A DNA stretch of 19,608 nucleotides, taken from the NCBI GenBank assembly GCA_027025615.1, contig JALVQM010000068.1:1-19608 (forward strand), given 5' to 3'. A program made the position numbers and the translations under genes. Shown piece after piece: positions 6,953 through 14,177 of the stretch. The notes below the pieces were generated by a model. That model had not been told where the DNA came from, ran no database searches, and saw only the letters and a list, made by a program, of their open reading frames with translations. Position 1 is the stretch's first letter. Each line of letters starts with the position of its first letter. The DNA is from Desulfobacteraceae bacterium. Lineage in GTDB: Bacteria > Desulfobacterota > Desulfobacteria > Desulfobacterales > Desulfosarcinaceae.

Positions 6953-8986
6953 ATGAGTGAAAAAGACGGTGTCGCCACATCTGAGGCCGAAATTGCAGTC
7001 CATTGGCAGGAAGAAGATTATTACTATCCATCCGTTGAGTTTATTGCCCAGGCGAATATGACGGACAAAACAATTTATGATCGTTTCAGCCTGGAAAATT
7101 TCCCCAATTGTTTCAAAGAATACGCTGACATGCTTGACTGGTACGAGTATTGGCATACCATTTTGGATACAAGTGATGCCCCATGCTGGAAATGGTTTGT
7201 AGGGGGAAAGATAAACGCAAGTTACAATTGTGTTGACAGGCATCTGGCCAAGAACAGAAATAAAACGGCAATTCACTTTGTTCCTGAACCGGAAAATGAA
7301 AAATATGAACATATTACTTATCAGGAATTATGGGTAAGGGTAAATGAGTTCGCCGCGCTGCTCAGAGATTTTTGTGGGCTGAAAACCGGTGACAGGGTTA
7401 CCCTGCATCTGCCAATGACACCGGAGCTGCCGATTACAATGCTGGCATGTGCAAGGTTAGGCGTTATTCATTCGCAGGTTTTTGCAGGTTTTAGCGGAAA
7501 TGCATGTGCCGACCGTATCATAGACTCAGGCAGCAGGGTGTTGATAACCATCGATTCATACTATCGTAGCGGCCACCTGCTGAACCACAAAGAAAAAGCG
7601 GATCAGGCGGTAGAAATTGCCGAGAAAGCCGGACAAAAAGTAGACAAGGTAATCGTCTGGCAGAGGTATCCCGGCAAGTACTCAAGCGAAACGCCGATGG
7701 TCGAGGGCCGTGACTATTTTGCAAATGAAGTCTTGAAAGACTATTATGGAAAACGGGTTGAACCGGTTAAGATGCCCGCCGAAGCACCACTTTTCCTGAT
7801 GTACACCAGTGGGACAACCGGCAAACCAAAAGGTTGCCAACACTCCACCGGAGGATACCTTGCCTATGTTACCGGTACTTCCAAGTATGTTCAGGATATT
7901 CACCCGGAAGATGTTTACTGGTGCATGGCTGACATAGGCTGGATAACAGGTCATTCTTACATCGTTTATGGCCCGCTATCCTTGTGTGCCTCCACCGTGG
8001 TTTTTGAAGGAGTACCAACCTATCCTGATCCGGGAAGACCATGGCGAATTGCCCAGGACCTGGGAGTGAACATTTTCCACACCGCACCTACGGCAATCAG
8101 GGCCTTGAGGAAAGTCGGCCCTGATGAACCCGCCAAATATGACTACCATTTCAAACACATGACAACAGTTGGTGAACCCATCGAGCCTGAAGTATGGAAA
8201 TGGTACCACAAGGAAGTCGGAAAAGGTGAAGCTATTATTGTAGATACATGGTGGCAGACTGAAACCGGCGGATTCCTTTGTTCCACCCTTCCGGCCATAA
8301 CACCAATGAAACCCGGTAGTGCCGGTCCGGGTATGCCTGGTATTCATCCTGTGATTTATGATGATGAAGGCAACGTAATCGAAAAGGGTGCAGGAAAGGC
8401 CGGTAATATCTGTATCCAAAATCCATGGCCGGGTGGTTTCCAAACTATTTGGGGGGACCGCGATCGTTACGTGGACACTTATTATGCGCGCTACTGTAAG
8501 GACCCCAACAGCAAGGATTGGCGTGATTGGCCATATCTGACCGGAGACGCCGCAGTGCAGGCCGAGGATGGTTATTACCGGATTCTGGGGCGCATTGACG
8601 ATGTTATCAATGTTTCCGGTCACCGGCTTGGTACCAAGGAAATAGAATCTGCAGCCCTGGTCGTGGAAGAAGTGGCTGAAGCTGCGGTTGTACCGGTTGC
8701 CCATGACATCAAGGGCAAGGAGCCTGACCTTTACGTTTCGCTGAAACCTGGCTACGAGGCATCGCCAGAGTTGGCCCAGAAGGTATCGGATGCCATTTGC
8801 GATGAAATCGGCAAAATTGCCAAACCACGCAAAGTCTGGATTGTAAAGGATATGCCCAAAACTCGATCCGGCAAGATCATGCGGCGCGTGCTGGCATCTA
8901 TTTCCAACAAGAAGGATGTCGGCGATGTTACAACTTTAGCCAACCCAGACGTGGTCGAAGAAATTCGCGAAATGGTCCAGAGCTGA
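6953..8986 (+). CDS. acs: Acetyl-CoA synthetase, AMP-forming
   Basis: The 677-residue enzyme activates acetate to acetyl-AMP and then acetyl-CoA, in the cytoplasm. Adenylate-forming signatures are all present: YTSGTTGKPKG (from 284), the acetate-pocket motif DTWWQTETGG (431-440, with the second Trp that closes the pocket in acetate-specific enzymes), YLTGDAA, GRIDDVINVSGHRLGT, and the C-terminal PKTRSGKIMRR with catalytic Lys641. That lysine is the one acetylated in known Acs. The N-terminal domain matches the Acs type (WYEYWHTILD..., ASYNCVDRHL). AGGAG lies 8 bases before the ATG. It is followed by an SSS symporter, as in other acetate-uptake loci, so acetate is the best substrate; propionate is the main alternative. 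A TetR gene lies upstream. Confidence 0.95.
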   Translation: MSEKDGVATSEAEIAVHWQEEDYYYPSVEFIAQANMTDKTIYDRFSLENFPNCFKEYADMLDWYEYWHTILDTSDAPCWKWFVGGKINASYNCVDRHLAKNRNKTAIHFVPEPENEKYEHITYQELWVRVNEFAALLRDFCGLKTGDRVTLHLPMTPELPITMLACARLGVIHSQVFAGFSGNACADRIIDSGSRVLITIDSYYRSGHLLNHKEKADQAVEIAEKAGQKVDKVIVWQRYPGKYSSETPMVEGRDYFANEVLKDYYGKRVEPVKMPAEAPLFLMYTSGTTGKPKGCQHSTGGYLAYVTGTSKYVQDIHPEDVYWCMADIGWITGHSYIVYGPLSLCASTVVFEGVPTYPDPGRPWRIAQDLGVNIFHTAPTAIRALRKVGPDEPAKYDYHFKHMTTVGEPIEPEVWKWYHKEVGKGEAIIVDTWWQTETGGFLCSTLPAITPMKPGSAGPGMPGIHPVIYDDEGNVIEKGAGKAGNICIQNPWPGGFQTIWGDRDRYVDTYYARYCKDPNSKDWRDWPYLTGDAAVQAEDGYYRILGRIDDVINVSGHRLGTKEIESAALVVEEVAEAAVVPVAHDIKGKEPDLYVSLKPGYEASPELAQKVSDAICDEIGKIAKPRKVWIVKDMPKTRSGKIMRRVLASISNKKDVGDVTTLANPDVVEEIREMVQS

Positions 8987-9019
8987 AAACGTATTTACGG
9001 TTTTATAACAACATACAAC

Positions 9020-9059
9020 CGGCTGCCGCATTGGGGCGGCAGCCGACCCCTGAAAGGGG
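9020..9059 (+). promoter_or_regulatory. Two tandem RNA hairpins between acs and the symporter gene
   Basis: CGGCTGCCGC (9020-9029) and GCGGCAGCCG (9036-9045) form a perfect 10-bp GC-rich stem with a 6-base loop. Directly after it CCCCT/AGGGG (9047-9051 and 9055-9059) forms a second stem. No U-tract follows, so this is not a classic intrinsic terminator. Likely roles are mRNA processing, protection of the acs 3' end, or attenuation between acs and the symporter (inference). Confidence 0.7.
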
Positions 9060-9090
9060 GTGATACCGGCAGTCGATTCGCTATTCGCCA

Positions 9091-9114
9091 ACCGATCCCT
9101 GACCGAGATCGGTC
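9091..9114 (+). promoter_or_regulatory. Dyad with two alternative pairings upstream of the symporter start
   Basis: ACCGATC (9091-9097) can pair with GATCGGT (9107-9113). Alternatively GACCGA (9101-9106) can pair with TCGGTC (9109-9114) across two bases. The site ends 19 bases before the symporter ribosome site GGGGAGGA. The two mutually exclusive pairings could act as a switch or a repressor site; this is inference from sequence. Confidence 0.4.
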
Positions 9115-9147
9115 AACAAGAGACCTTTGGTAGGGGAGGAAAAAACG

Positions 9148-10932
9148 ATGAGTGGAACCACATGGGTCTACATATTTTTGGGGCTCTACATAATTTACTG
9201 CTTTTATTGGGGGCTGAAAGGCTATTTCACTGAAAAGACCTCTTCCGGTTACGCCATAGCAGGACGGTCAATTCCCTTCATAGCCTTTCTTATGGCAGCC
9301 ACCGCGGCTTCGTTCAGTGGATGGACATTCATTGGTCATCCCGGGTTGATCTGGCGCGACGGTTTGGCTTATGCATTTGCATCTTTTTACGTACTGACAA
9401 TTCCCATCACCGGAGCATTCTTTTCCAAACGCACCTGGCTGATGGGCAAGCGTTACGGGTTTATTACACCCGGTGATATGTACGCTTATTATTACAACAC
9501 CGAAGCGGTCCGCTGGCTGTCAGTGTTAACGGCCTTTCTCTATTCAATGTTTTATTCAGCCGTTCAATTGATGGCTTCGGCGGCCCTGTTTCATTATGTT
9601 GCCGGCGTACCGTTTACCTTCGGTGCCATTTTTATGGCATTTATCGTATGGTTCTACGTCTGCACCGGTGGATTGAAGGCCAGCACATGGGTAGGGGTTA
9701 TCCAGTTTATCCTGCTGGTTGGCGGTATCATCATCCTTGGAGCATATGCGCTTGCCCAGTTTGGCGGTTGGAGTAATTTTTCAGCAGAAATCGCCAAGCT
9801 TCCTGCACGGCAGCTCAATGTGCCGCGTGTGATCAATTTTGGGCTCGGAGGGGCTCCCGGAGAAACCGCATGGACGGCAGTGATGATTTTAACCTACATG
9901 TTTGCCTTGATGGGGATCCAATCATCACCGGCTTTCACCATGTGGAATTTTGGTATCAAGTCACCCAAACCTCTGGCGTGGCAACAGGCTTTCATGAGTA
10001 CCTTCGTAGTCGGCTTTGCCCTGTTTTTCTTCACAGCTTTCCAGGGTATGGGAGCCAAGGTACTTGAGGTCCAGGGTATAATGCATTTTGCCAAGGACTC
10101 TGACGTCGTGCCAATGTTGATGACTAAATATCTGCCGGGACTTGCTCTCGGGCTTGTTTTTATGGGCGCTATCGCCGCCATTCATTCAACCGCTGCACCG
10201 TACATCGGAACCGGAGGATCTATTCTTCTGCGTGACGTTTACTGGAGATACATCCGGCAGCAAAAAGCAGGTCATGCCGAGCAAATTTGGGTAAACCGGC
10301 TGTTGGCCACCCTGGTGACTATCGCCGCCCTGGCCGTTGGCCTGACATCCAAAGCAGCCCTTGTTATTCTCGGCGCTCTTGCTACAGCGTTCGGTTTTGT
10401 GATGTATGTATTGCTGTTGGGAGTCTTGTGGGGTTTACGTTTCCCAAGTTTAGGGGCCACATTAGGCGTGCTTGCCGGTATGGTCAGTGTCTTTTTGACC
10501 TATTACGTATGGAAATATCCGCTATCAATGCACTGTGCTTTCTGGGGCACATTCATTGGACTGGTGGTAGCTTACCTCTGTCGTGGTCTTGGTATCAAAG
10601 ATAACGAGGAGACGGTAAAGCGGCAGGCCGAGGTGCGTAAATGGCTTGACGACGTCGACGCTCCAAGTGAAAAGGGCCGCCAGTGGCGCAGTGTCATGAA
10701 GATAGTGGTACCGGTATGGTACTTCTTTGCCATTGGTCCTGCCTGTATACTTGGGAACAGCGCCTTTTCATTCTGCGGTTTTCCACCACTTTGGTCCTGG
10801 CAAATCACCTGGTGGATACTTGGTATAGTGATGATGTGGGCTCTTTGCTTCAAGGCTGAAATGGCTACCACCAATGAGACCCAGATCGAAAGGGCTGATA
10901 AAGAGCAGATGATAGTTGTCAAGGAAGCCTAA
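9148..10932 (+). CDS. Sodium:solute symporter (SSS family), probable acetate/monocarboxylate permease
   Basis: The 594-residue inner-membrane protein has about 13 hydrophobic segments. Family features include AGRSIPFIAFLMAATAASFS with GWTFIGHPG in the second and third segments, the G-rich helix after it, YTSMF-like YSMFYSAVQL, and AAIHSTAAPYIGTGGSIL in the segment that forms the sodium site in SSS structures. It would import a small carboxylate with sodium. The neighbouring acs points to acetate, but ActP-like, MctP-like and other SSS members cannot be separated by eye. I start it at the ATG at 9148, 7 bases after GGGGAGGA; an in-frame TTG at 9127 lacks a site. A 28-codon membrane peptide follows 32 bp downstream. 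The cytoplasmic C-terminal tail is charged (ETQIERADKEQM). Confidence 0.9.
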   Translation: MSGTTWVYIFLGLYIIYCFYWGLKGYFTEKTSSGYAIAGRSIPFIAFLMAATAASFSGWTFIGHPGLIWRDGLAYAFASFYVLTIPITGAFFSKRTWLMGKRYGFITPGDMYAYYYNTEAVRWLSVLTAFLYSMFYSAVQLMASAALFHYVAGVPFTFGAIFMAFIVWFYVCTGGLKASTWVGVIQFILLVGGIIILGAYALAQFGGWSNFSAEIAKLPARQLNVPRVINFGLGGAPGETAWTAVMILTYMFALMGIQSSPAFTMWNFGIKSPKPLAWQQAFMSTFVVGFALFFFTAFQGMGAKVLEVQGIMHFAKDSDVVPMLMTKYLPGLALGLVFMGAIAAIHSTAAPYIGTGGSILLRDVYWRYIRQQKAGHAEQIWVNRLLATLVTIAALAVGLTSKAALVILGALATAFGFVMYVLLLGVLWGLRFPSLGATLGVLAGMVSVFLTYYVWKYPLSMHCAFWGTFIGLVVAYLCRGLGIKDNEETVKRQAEVRKWLDDVDAPSEKGRQWRSVMKIVVPVWYFFAIGPACILGNSAFSFCGFPPLWSWQITWWILGIVMMWALCFKAEMATTNETQIERADKEQMIVVKEA

Positions 10933-10964
10933 CATTTCACCGACTCGTAGCAGAGAGGTGTATT

Positions 10965-11051
10965 ATGAAATCAGAAGATATTTGGATGATTATCCTGGTT
11001 GGTTTTGCCATCCTGTGGACAGCCGCATTTGGATGGGGGGTATTTGGTTAG
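10965..11051 (+). CDS. 28-residue single-pass membrane peptide, symporter accessory candidate
   Basis: The 29-codon reading frame gives MKSEDIWMIILVGFAILWT and ends AAFGWGVFG. A short charged head (KSED) is followed by one membrane helix covering nearly the whole peptide. GAGAGG lies 6 bases before the ATG, which is ideal spacing. It starts 32 bp after the symporter gene on the same strand. Many SSS and other sodium symporters have a tiny one-helix partner encoded next to them (for example MetS beside MetP, or the small proteins seen beside SSS genes in Desulfobacterota and related bacteria), and this fits that pattern. Function is inferred: stability or activity of the transporter. The reading frame is too short for composition statistics, so the ribosome site and context carry the call. 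Confidence 0.75.
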   Translation: MKSEDIWMIILVGFAILWTAAFGWGVFG

Positions 11052-11078
11052 ACTAATCGGGGGAAATACAGATGATCA

Positions 11079-11120
11079 GGGTACCGTCCCTAATTAATAA
11101 ACAAAAGCGGGACGGTACCC
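11079..11120. repeat. Perfect 12-bp inverted repeat with 18-base AT-rich loop
   Basis: GGGTACCGTCCC (11079-11090) and GGGACGGTACCC (11109-11120) are exact reverse complements around TAATTAATAAACAAAAGC. There is no T-tract on either side. The GC arms with an AT-rich loop resemble REP/BIME-like or small MITE-like elements, though an attenuator hairpin is also possible. It is the only copy I found in the window. It sits between the transport genes and the signalling genes. Confidence 0.85.
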
Positions 11121-11165
11121 GCACTTTCTATCGTGAAAGACTTCCATATAGGGAAGGAAAAGATC

Positions 11166-11396
11166 ATGTTGACCGAGAAACAAGTCCAATGTAGCTGTGG
11201 GCATACTCTCACCATGAACAAGAAGAAAACATGGTGTGATAAATGTTGCCGGCCCGTTTTTTATTATGCGAAAGACCAGAAAAAAGACAAACTGAATCAT
11301 TATTATATCATTGCAGTAATGGCTTTGGTCTTTGGCTTTTTGAGTTATTTATTCATTGAGATGATTGCCGTGCCTTTGCTTACCATAAGCCTGTAA
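11166..11396 (+). CDS. Small zinc-ribbon protein with C-terminal membrane helix
   Basis: The 76-residue protein has four metal-binding cysteines in two pairs, CSC (9-11) and CDKC (24-27), with a further Cys28, in a rubredoxin-like or zinc-ribbon arrangement. A basic linker (KDQKKDKLNHYY) is followed by a hydrophobic stretch (about 46-74) that would anchor it in the inner membrane with the ribbon in the cytoplasm. I chose the ATG at 11166, which follows GGAAGG; an upstream in-frame ATG at 11133 has no site and lies just past the inverted repeat. It precedes the receiver-domain gene by 25 bp. I do not recognise a named family; metal sensing or docking for the sensor complex is only inference. 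Confidence 0.75.
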   Translation: MLTEKQVQCSCGHTLTMNKKKTWCDKCCRPVFYYAKDQKKDKLNHYYIIAVMALVFGFLSYLFIEMIAVPLLTISL

Positions 11397-11421
11397 TGCA
11401 AAAAAGGTTTCTTATATCAAA

Positions 11422-11871
11422 ATGGCCCAATCGTGCACGGTATCAAAACGAGGCATGTCGGCGGTACGTACCGATTATCCTGCCCACGTTATAATAGTTA
11501 CAACCAACAACGATTTGGGTGGTTTGCTAAAGTCATATCTGGACAAAGCCGGGCTCGAGACCTGCCAGGTTGGTTATGATTTCAATCCTTGTGCAGTGAA
11601 TTCAAAAGGTAATGATAAAATAATTATTTTTGATACAGGTCCGTTTATCGAAGACAATGAAGCTATAACCAGGATTCACAGAATTTGCTCTGAATCTGAT
11701 TTAAGACTAATTTGTCTGGTCCCCCCATTCAGACCTGATGCCAAGCTGAAATGTATGGCAACCGGTGCTGATTCAATCATGGAAAAGCCTCTCAATGTAC
11801 AGGATCTTTTCCGGGTATTGAGCAAGGTCTTGATTTCATGCGAACACAAAACAAGTTTTGGTGGTTCGTAG
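11422..11871 (+). CDS. Stand-alone degenerate receiver-domain (REC-like) protein
   Basis: The 149-residue protein follows the receiver-domain layout. Strand 1 HVIIVTTNNDLGGLL gives acidic-pocket residue Asp31 (with Asn29/30 where acids are usual). Strand 3 KIIIFDTGP gives the phospho-acceptor candidate Asp71. Strand 5 end MEKPL gives the conserved Lys122-Pro. The usual switch Thr/Ser after strand 4 is replaced (LICLVPP). So it may be phosphorylated weakly or not at all. There is no output domain. The last 34 bases overlap the sensor-exonuclease gene in another frame, which implies tight co-expression. I used the ATG at 11422; its ribosome site is weak (AGG 14 bases upstream) and the in-frame ATG at 11455 is an alternative. 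Likely a protein-docking switch for the next gene product (inference). Confidence 0.75.
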   Translation: MAQSCTVSKRGMSAVRTDYPAHVIIVTTNNDLGGLLKSYLDKAGLETCQVGYDFNPCAVNSKGNDKIIIFDTGPFIEDNEAITRIHRICSESDLRLICLVPPFRPDAKLKCMATGADSIMEKPLNVQDLFRVLSKVLISCEHKTSFGGS

Positions 11872-14000
11872 GTGTTGCCACCTTCGCTCTGCTTATAGCC
11901 TTAAGTACCATAGGGCTTCTTTTCTGGCACCAGCTCACCATCGACCAGCGCCTTTTCCTCAAAGATATAATTGTCCAGCATTTCGCTTATTTTTTCAGCA
12001 CAGGTGTTCTTCTGCTGGCAGCTTTCGGATTTACAATTGATTGGTTCTTCAGATTTTATGTTCTACCTGCACGCCAGTTGGTTGAACAAACCCAATTGAT
12101 ACGTACGGTAAATCCAGATTTGCAGCTTGAAATAGAAGGCAGTCACGATCTTGTATGGCTGGCCGAAACGATAAATAAAATGTGTGCCCGGCGCTTTGCT
12201 GAAAAGGATGTACAAGAAGACTTAAAGTATGGAAGTATTTCGGCCCAGGAAAGGCTGGAAAAGAGGATCCTGGAAACCATTTTAGACCAGCACTCGGCAG
12301 GGGTTATAATTTGTAATCTTGATGGTACCATAGTGTTTTATAATCAAAACGCAAAGCGTTTCCTCGGAATTGCACATGCAGGTTTAGAAGGCAAGTTGGA
12401 TATGAACCTTGTTGGTCTTGGTCGATCTTTGTATGATTTTGTCGACCGTAATTGCCTGCAGAACGCACTGGAAAGGATTAGTAATAAAATTGCCCTGGAT
12501 GACCCTAATCCAGTGGAATATTTGCTCGTAGGTTCAGGATCCGAAGGGTTGATTCAAGCCGAGCTTATCGCAGTCGTTGACCAGCAGCACCATTTGACGG
12601 GATTTATTTTACTCCTTACCAATATTCAAACTCAGCTTGAACAACACCTCAAGGAAGAAGAGAATCTCAAGGGTATTACGGGGGTGCTGGCTGATACTGC
12701 ATCAATTCTTACCCTTGCAAGAGATATGTTGGGCGAAACTGCTGAGATTGCACAACTTAGAGATTGCCTGGACAATGCTATTTGCAAGCTTAATGAATTA
12801 ATGGTGAGAAGCAAAGGGAGATTAAAAAAACTTCCAGGCCACTTGCATTCTATTGCGCCTGTATGTGTGGGAGATTGGGCTTCGACTTTAGCCCAAACTT
12901 TAAAAAATGAAACCGGATTGGAGATGCTGCTTGAGCTGGAAGATGCGGAGCAATGGCTTAAGGTTGATTACTGCGCAATAAACAGCAGCATGATAAAAAT
13001 TTTTCAAAATTTCAGAGAAAAATGGGGCAACCGGGTTAAATGCAAAATATCCAGTGAAGAGAACATATGTGTAATCGATTTCCTGGTCCATGCTGAAGGG
13101 ATGTTTCTCGATTTGGATAAACTCAACGAGTTGCTTGCTGAAAATAGCAGCTCATCGAGTGAATTTGGAGCCTCGCTTCCCATAATTACTGTTTTGGATT
13201 ACCATGGGGCCGAATTATTTCCTATTTATAATAAAGATAACTTAATAATCGGAATACGCTTGATGTTGCCGACGGAGGCAAACAGCAGTTTGAGTTCCTG
13301 TGCCATTGATAGGCAGAAAATTACTGTCCTTCCTGAAAGCCGTCCTGTATTTTACGATTTTGACCTTTTTAATCAACCGGGCCAAATCCCTGAAATTGAC
13401 AACCGGCCCTTGATTGAGCTTGTATACACTGTTTTTGATACGGAAACCACAGGCTTGGACCCCAGGGGGGGCGATGAGATAATTTCAATCGGCGCTGTGC
13501 GGATTGTAAATGGGAAACTGCTTTTAGAGGAAAAATTCGACCAACTTATTGATCCTTGTCGTGATCTGCCATGGGAATCGATTAAATTTCACGGGATCAA
13601 ACCCGAAATGTTGGAAGGCCAGCCGACAATCAATGAGGTTTTGCCTAAATTTCACAGGTTTGCAAAGGATACCGTTCTGGTTGCGCATAACGCCGCTTTT
13701 GACATGCGAATGTTGCAAGTAAAGGAAGAACAGACAGGTGTTAAGTTCATAAATCCAGTTCTTGACACAATGCACCTTTCGGCGGTAGTCCATCCTGCTC
13801 ATACCAGTCACAGGCTGGGGGATATTGCCCAGCGACTGGGGGTGACAATCAAGGGACGTCATACCGCCCTTGGGGATGCGCTGGCCACAGCAGAAATATT
13901 TATTAAGCTAATACCACTTTTGAGGGAAAAAGGGATAAACACCTTAAAAGAAGCTCGTATGGCTTCTCAAAAGACTTATTACGCCCGCCTTAAATATTGA
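11838..14000 (+). CDS. Membrane sensor (2 TM, HAMP-like, PAS, degenerate histidine kinase) fused to DEDDh exonuclease
   Basis: The 720-residue protein starts with two membrane helices (about 8-30 and 48-72) around a short loop, then a HAMP-like segment (VLPARQLVEQ to LAETINKMCARRF). A PAS domain follows (about 140-265; GVIICNLDGTIVFYNQNAKRFLG). Next comes a kinase-like region (about 270-490). It lacks a phospho-acceptor His in its first helix (LADTASILTLARDML), and its ATPase part is eroded, though GASLPIITVLDYHGAELFP (from 444) still mirrors the G2-box strand. The C-terminus (about 528-705) is a DnaQ-type 3'-5' exonuclease with every catalytic residue: Asp534 and Glu536 (DTETTG), Asp622 (HNAAFD), His675 and Asp680 (HTALGD). 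Sensing would thus lead to nuclease output. An AAGG lies 10 bases before the ATG. Known DnaQ-like proteins near ActP-type genes make the link to acetate uptake plausible; the role is inferred. Confidence 0.9.
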   Translation: MRTQNKFWWFVGVATFALLIALSTIGLLFWHQLTIDQRLFLKDIIVQHFAYFFSTGVLLLAAFGFTIDWFFRFYVLPARQLVEQTQLIRTVNPDLQLEIEGSHDLVWLAETINKMCARRFAEKDVQEDLKYGSISAQERLEKRILETILDQHSAGVIICNLDGTIVFYNQNAKRFLGIAHAGLEGKLDMNLVGLGRSLYDFVDRNCLQNALERISNKIALDDPNPVEYLLVGSGSEGLIQAELIAVVDQQHHLTGFILLLTNIQTQLEQHLKEEENLKGITGVLADTASILTLARDMLGETAEIAQLRDCLDNAICKLNELMVRSKGRLKKLPGHLHSIAPVCVGDWASTLAQTLKNETGLEMLLELEDAEQWLKVDYCAINSSMIKIFQNFREKWGNRVKCKISSEENICVIDFLVHAEGMFLDLDKLNELLAENSSSSSEFGASLPIITVLDYHGAELFPIYNKDNLIIGIRLMLPTEANSSLSSCAIDRQKITVLPESRPVFYDFDLFNQPGQIPEIDNRPLIELVYTVFDTETTGLDPRGGDEIISIGAVRIVNGKLLLEEKFDQLIDPCRDLPWESIKFHGIKPEMLEGQPTINEVLPKFHRFAKDTVLVAHNAAFDMRMLQVKEEQTGVKFINPVLDTMHLSAVVHPAHTSHRLGDIAQRLGVTIKGRHTALGDALATAEIFIKLIPLLREKGINTLKEARMASQKTYYARLKY

Positions 14001-14177
14001 TTCGCTTATTGTTATCCCGCCTGATTGATTTTTACCTGGCGACACTGTAATTATACTTAATATTTTAGAGTGAAGACTCTTCGAGTTTGCATTCAATATT
14101 TAGATTATGACTTGTTATGATGGTAATAATTTTATGATTAACTTCTTTGATATAAATTTTATTTTACTCTGTAAACA
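14001..14177 (+). other. AT-rich gap between the sensor-exonuclease and helicase genes
   Basis: No gene is visible in these 177 bases. A short stem AGAGT/ACTCT with a GAAG loop lies at 14067-14080, too weak for a confident terminator. The sequence from 14090 to 14170 is strongly AT-rich and may hold the helicase promoter, but I could not pick convincing -35/-10 boxes. Confidence 0.4.

Noticed and set aside
7976..8704. 242-codon open frame on the minus strand inside acs
   Set aside because: Antisense shadow of a strongly conserved enzyme; no domain-like content is seen.
9020..9059. Intrinsic terminator after acs
   Set aside because: The stems are good but no U-tract follows, so I list them as regulatory or processing hairpins instead.
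9060..9230. GTG-initiated frame overlapping the start of the symporter
   Set aside because: It overlaps hairpins and the symporter 5' end in another frame and its product resembles nothing; the ATG at 9148 with GGGGAGGA explains the region.
11838..13430. Functional sensor histidine kinase
   Set aside because: No phospho-acceptor His in the dimerisation-like helix and the ATP-binding boxes are eroded; only the fold appears to be kept.
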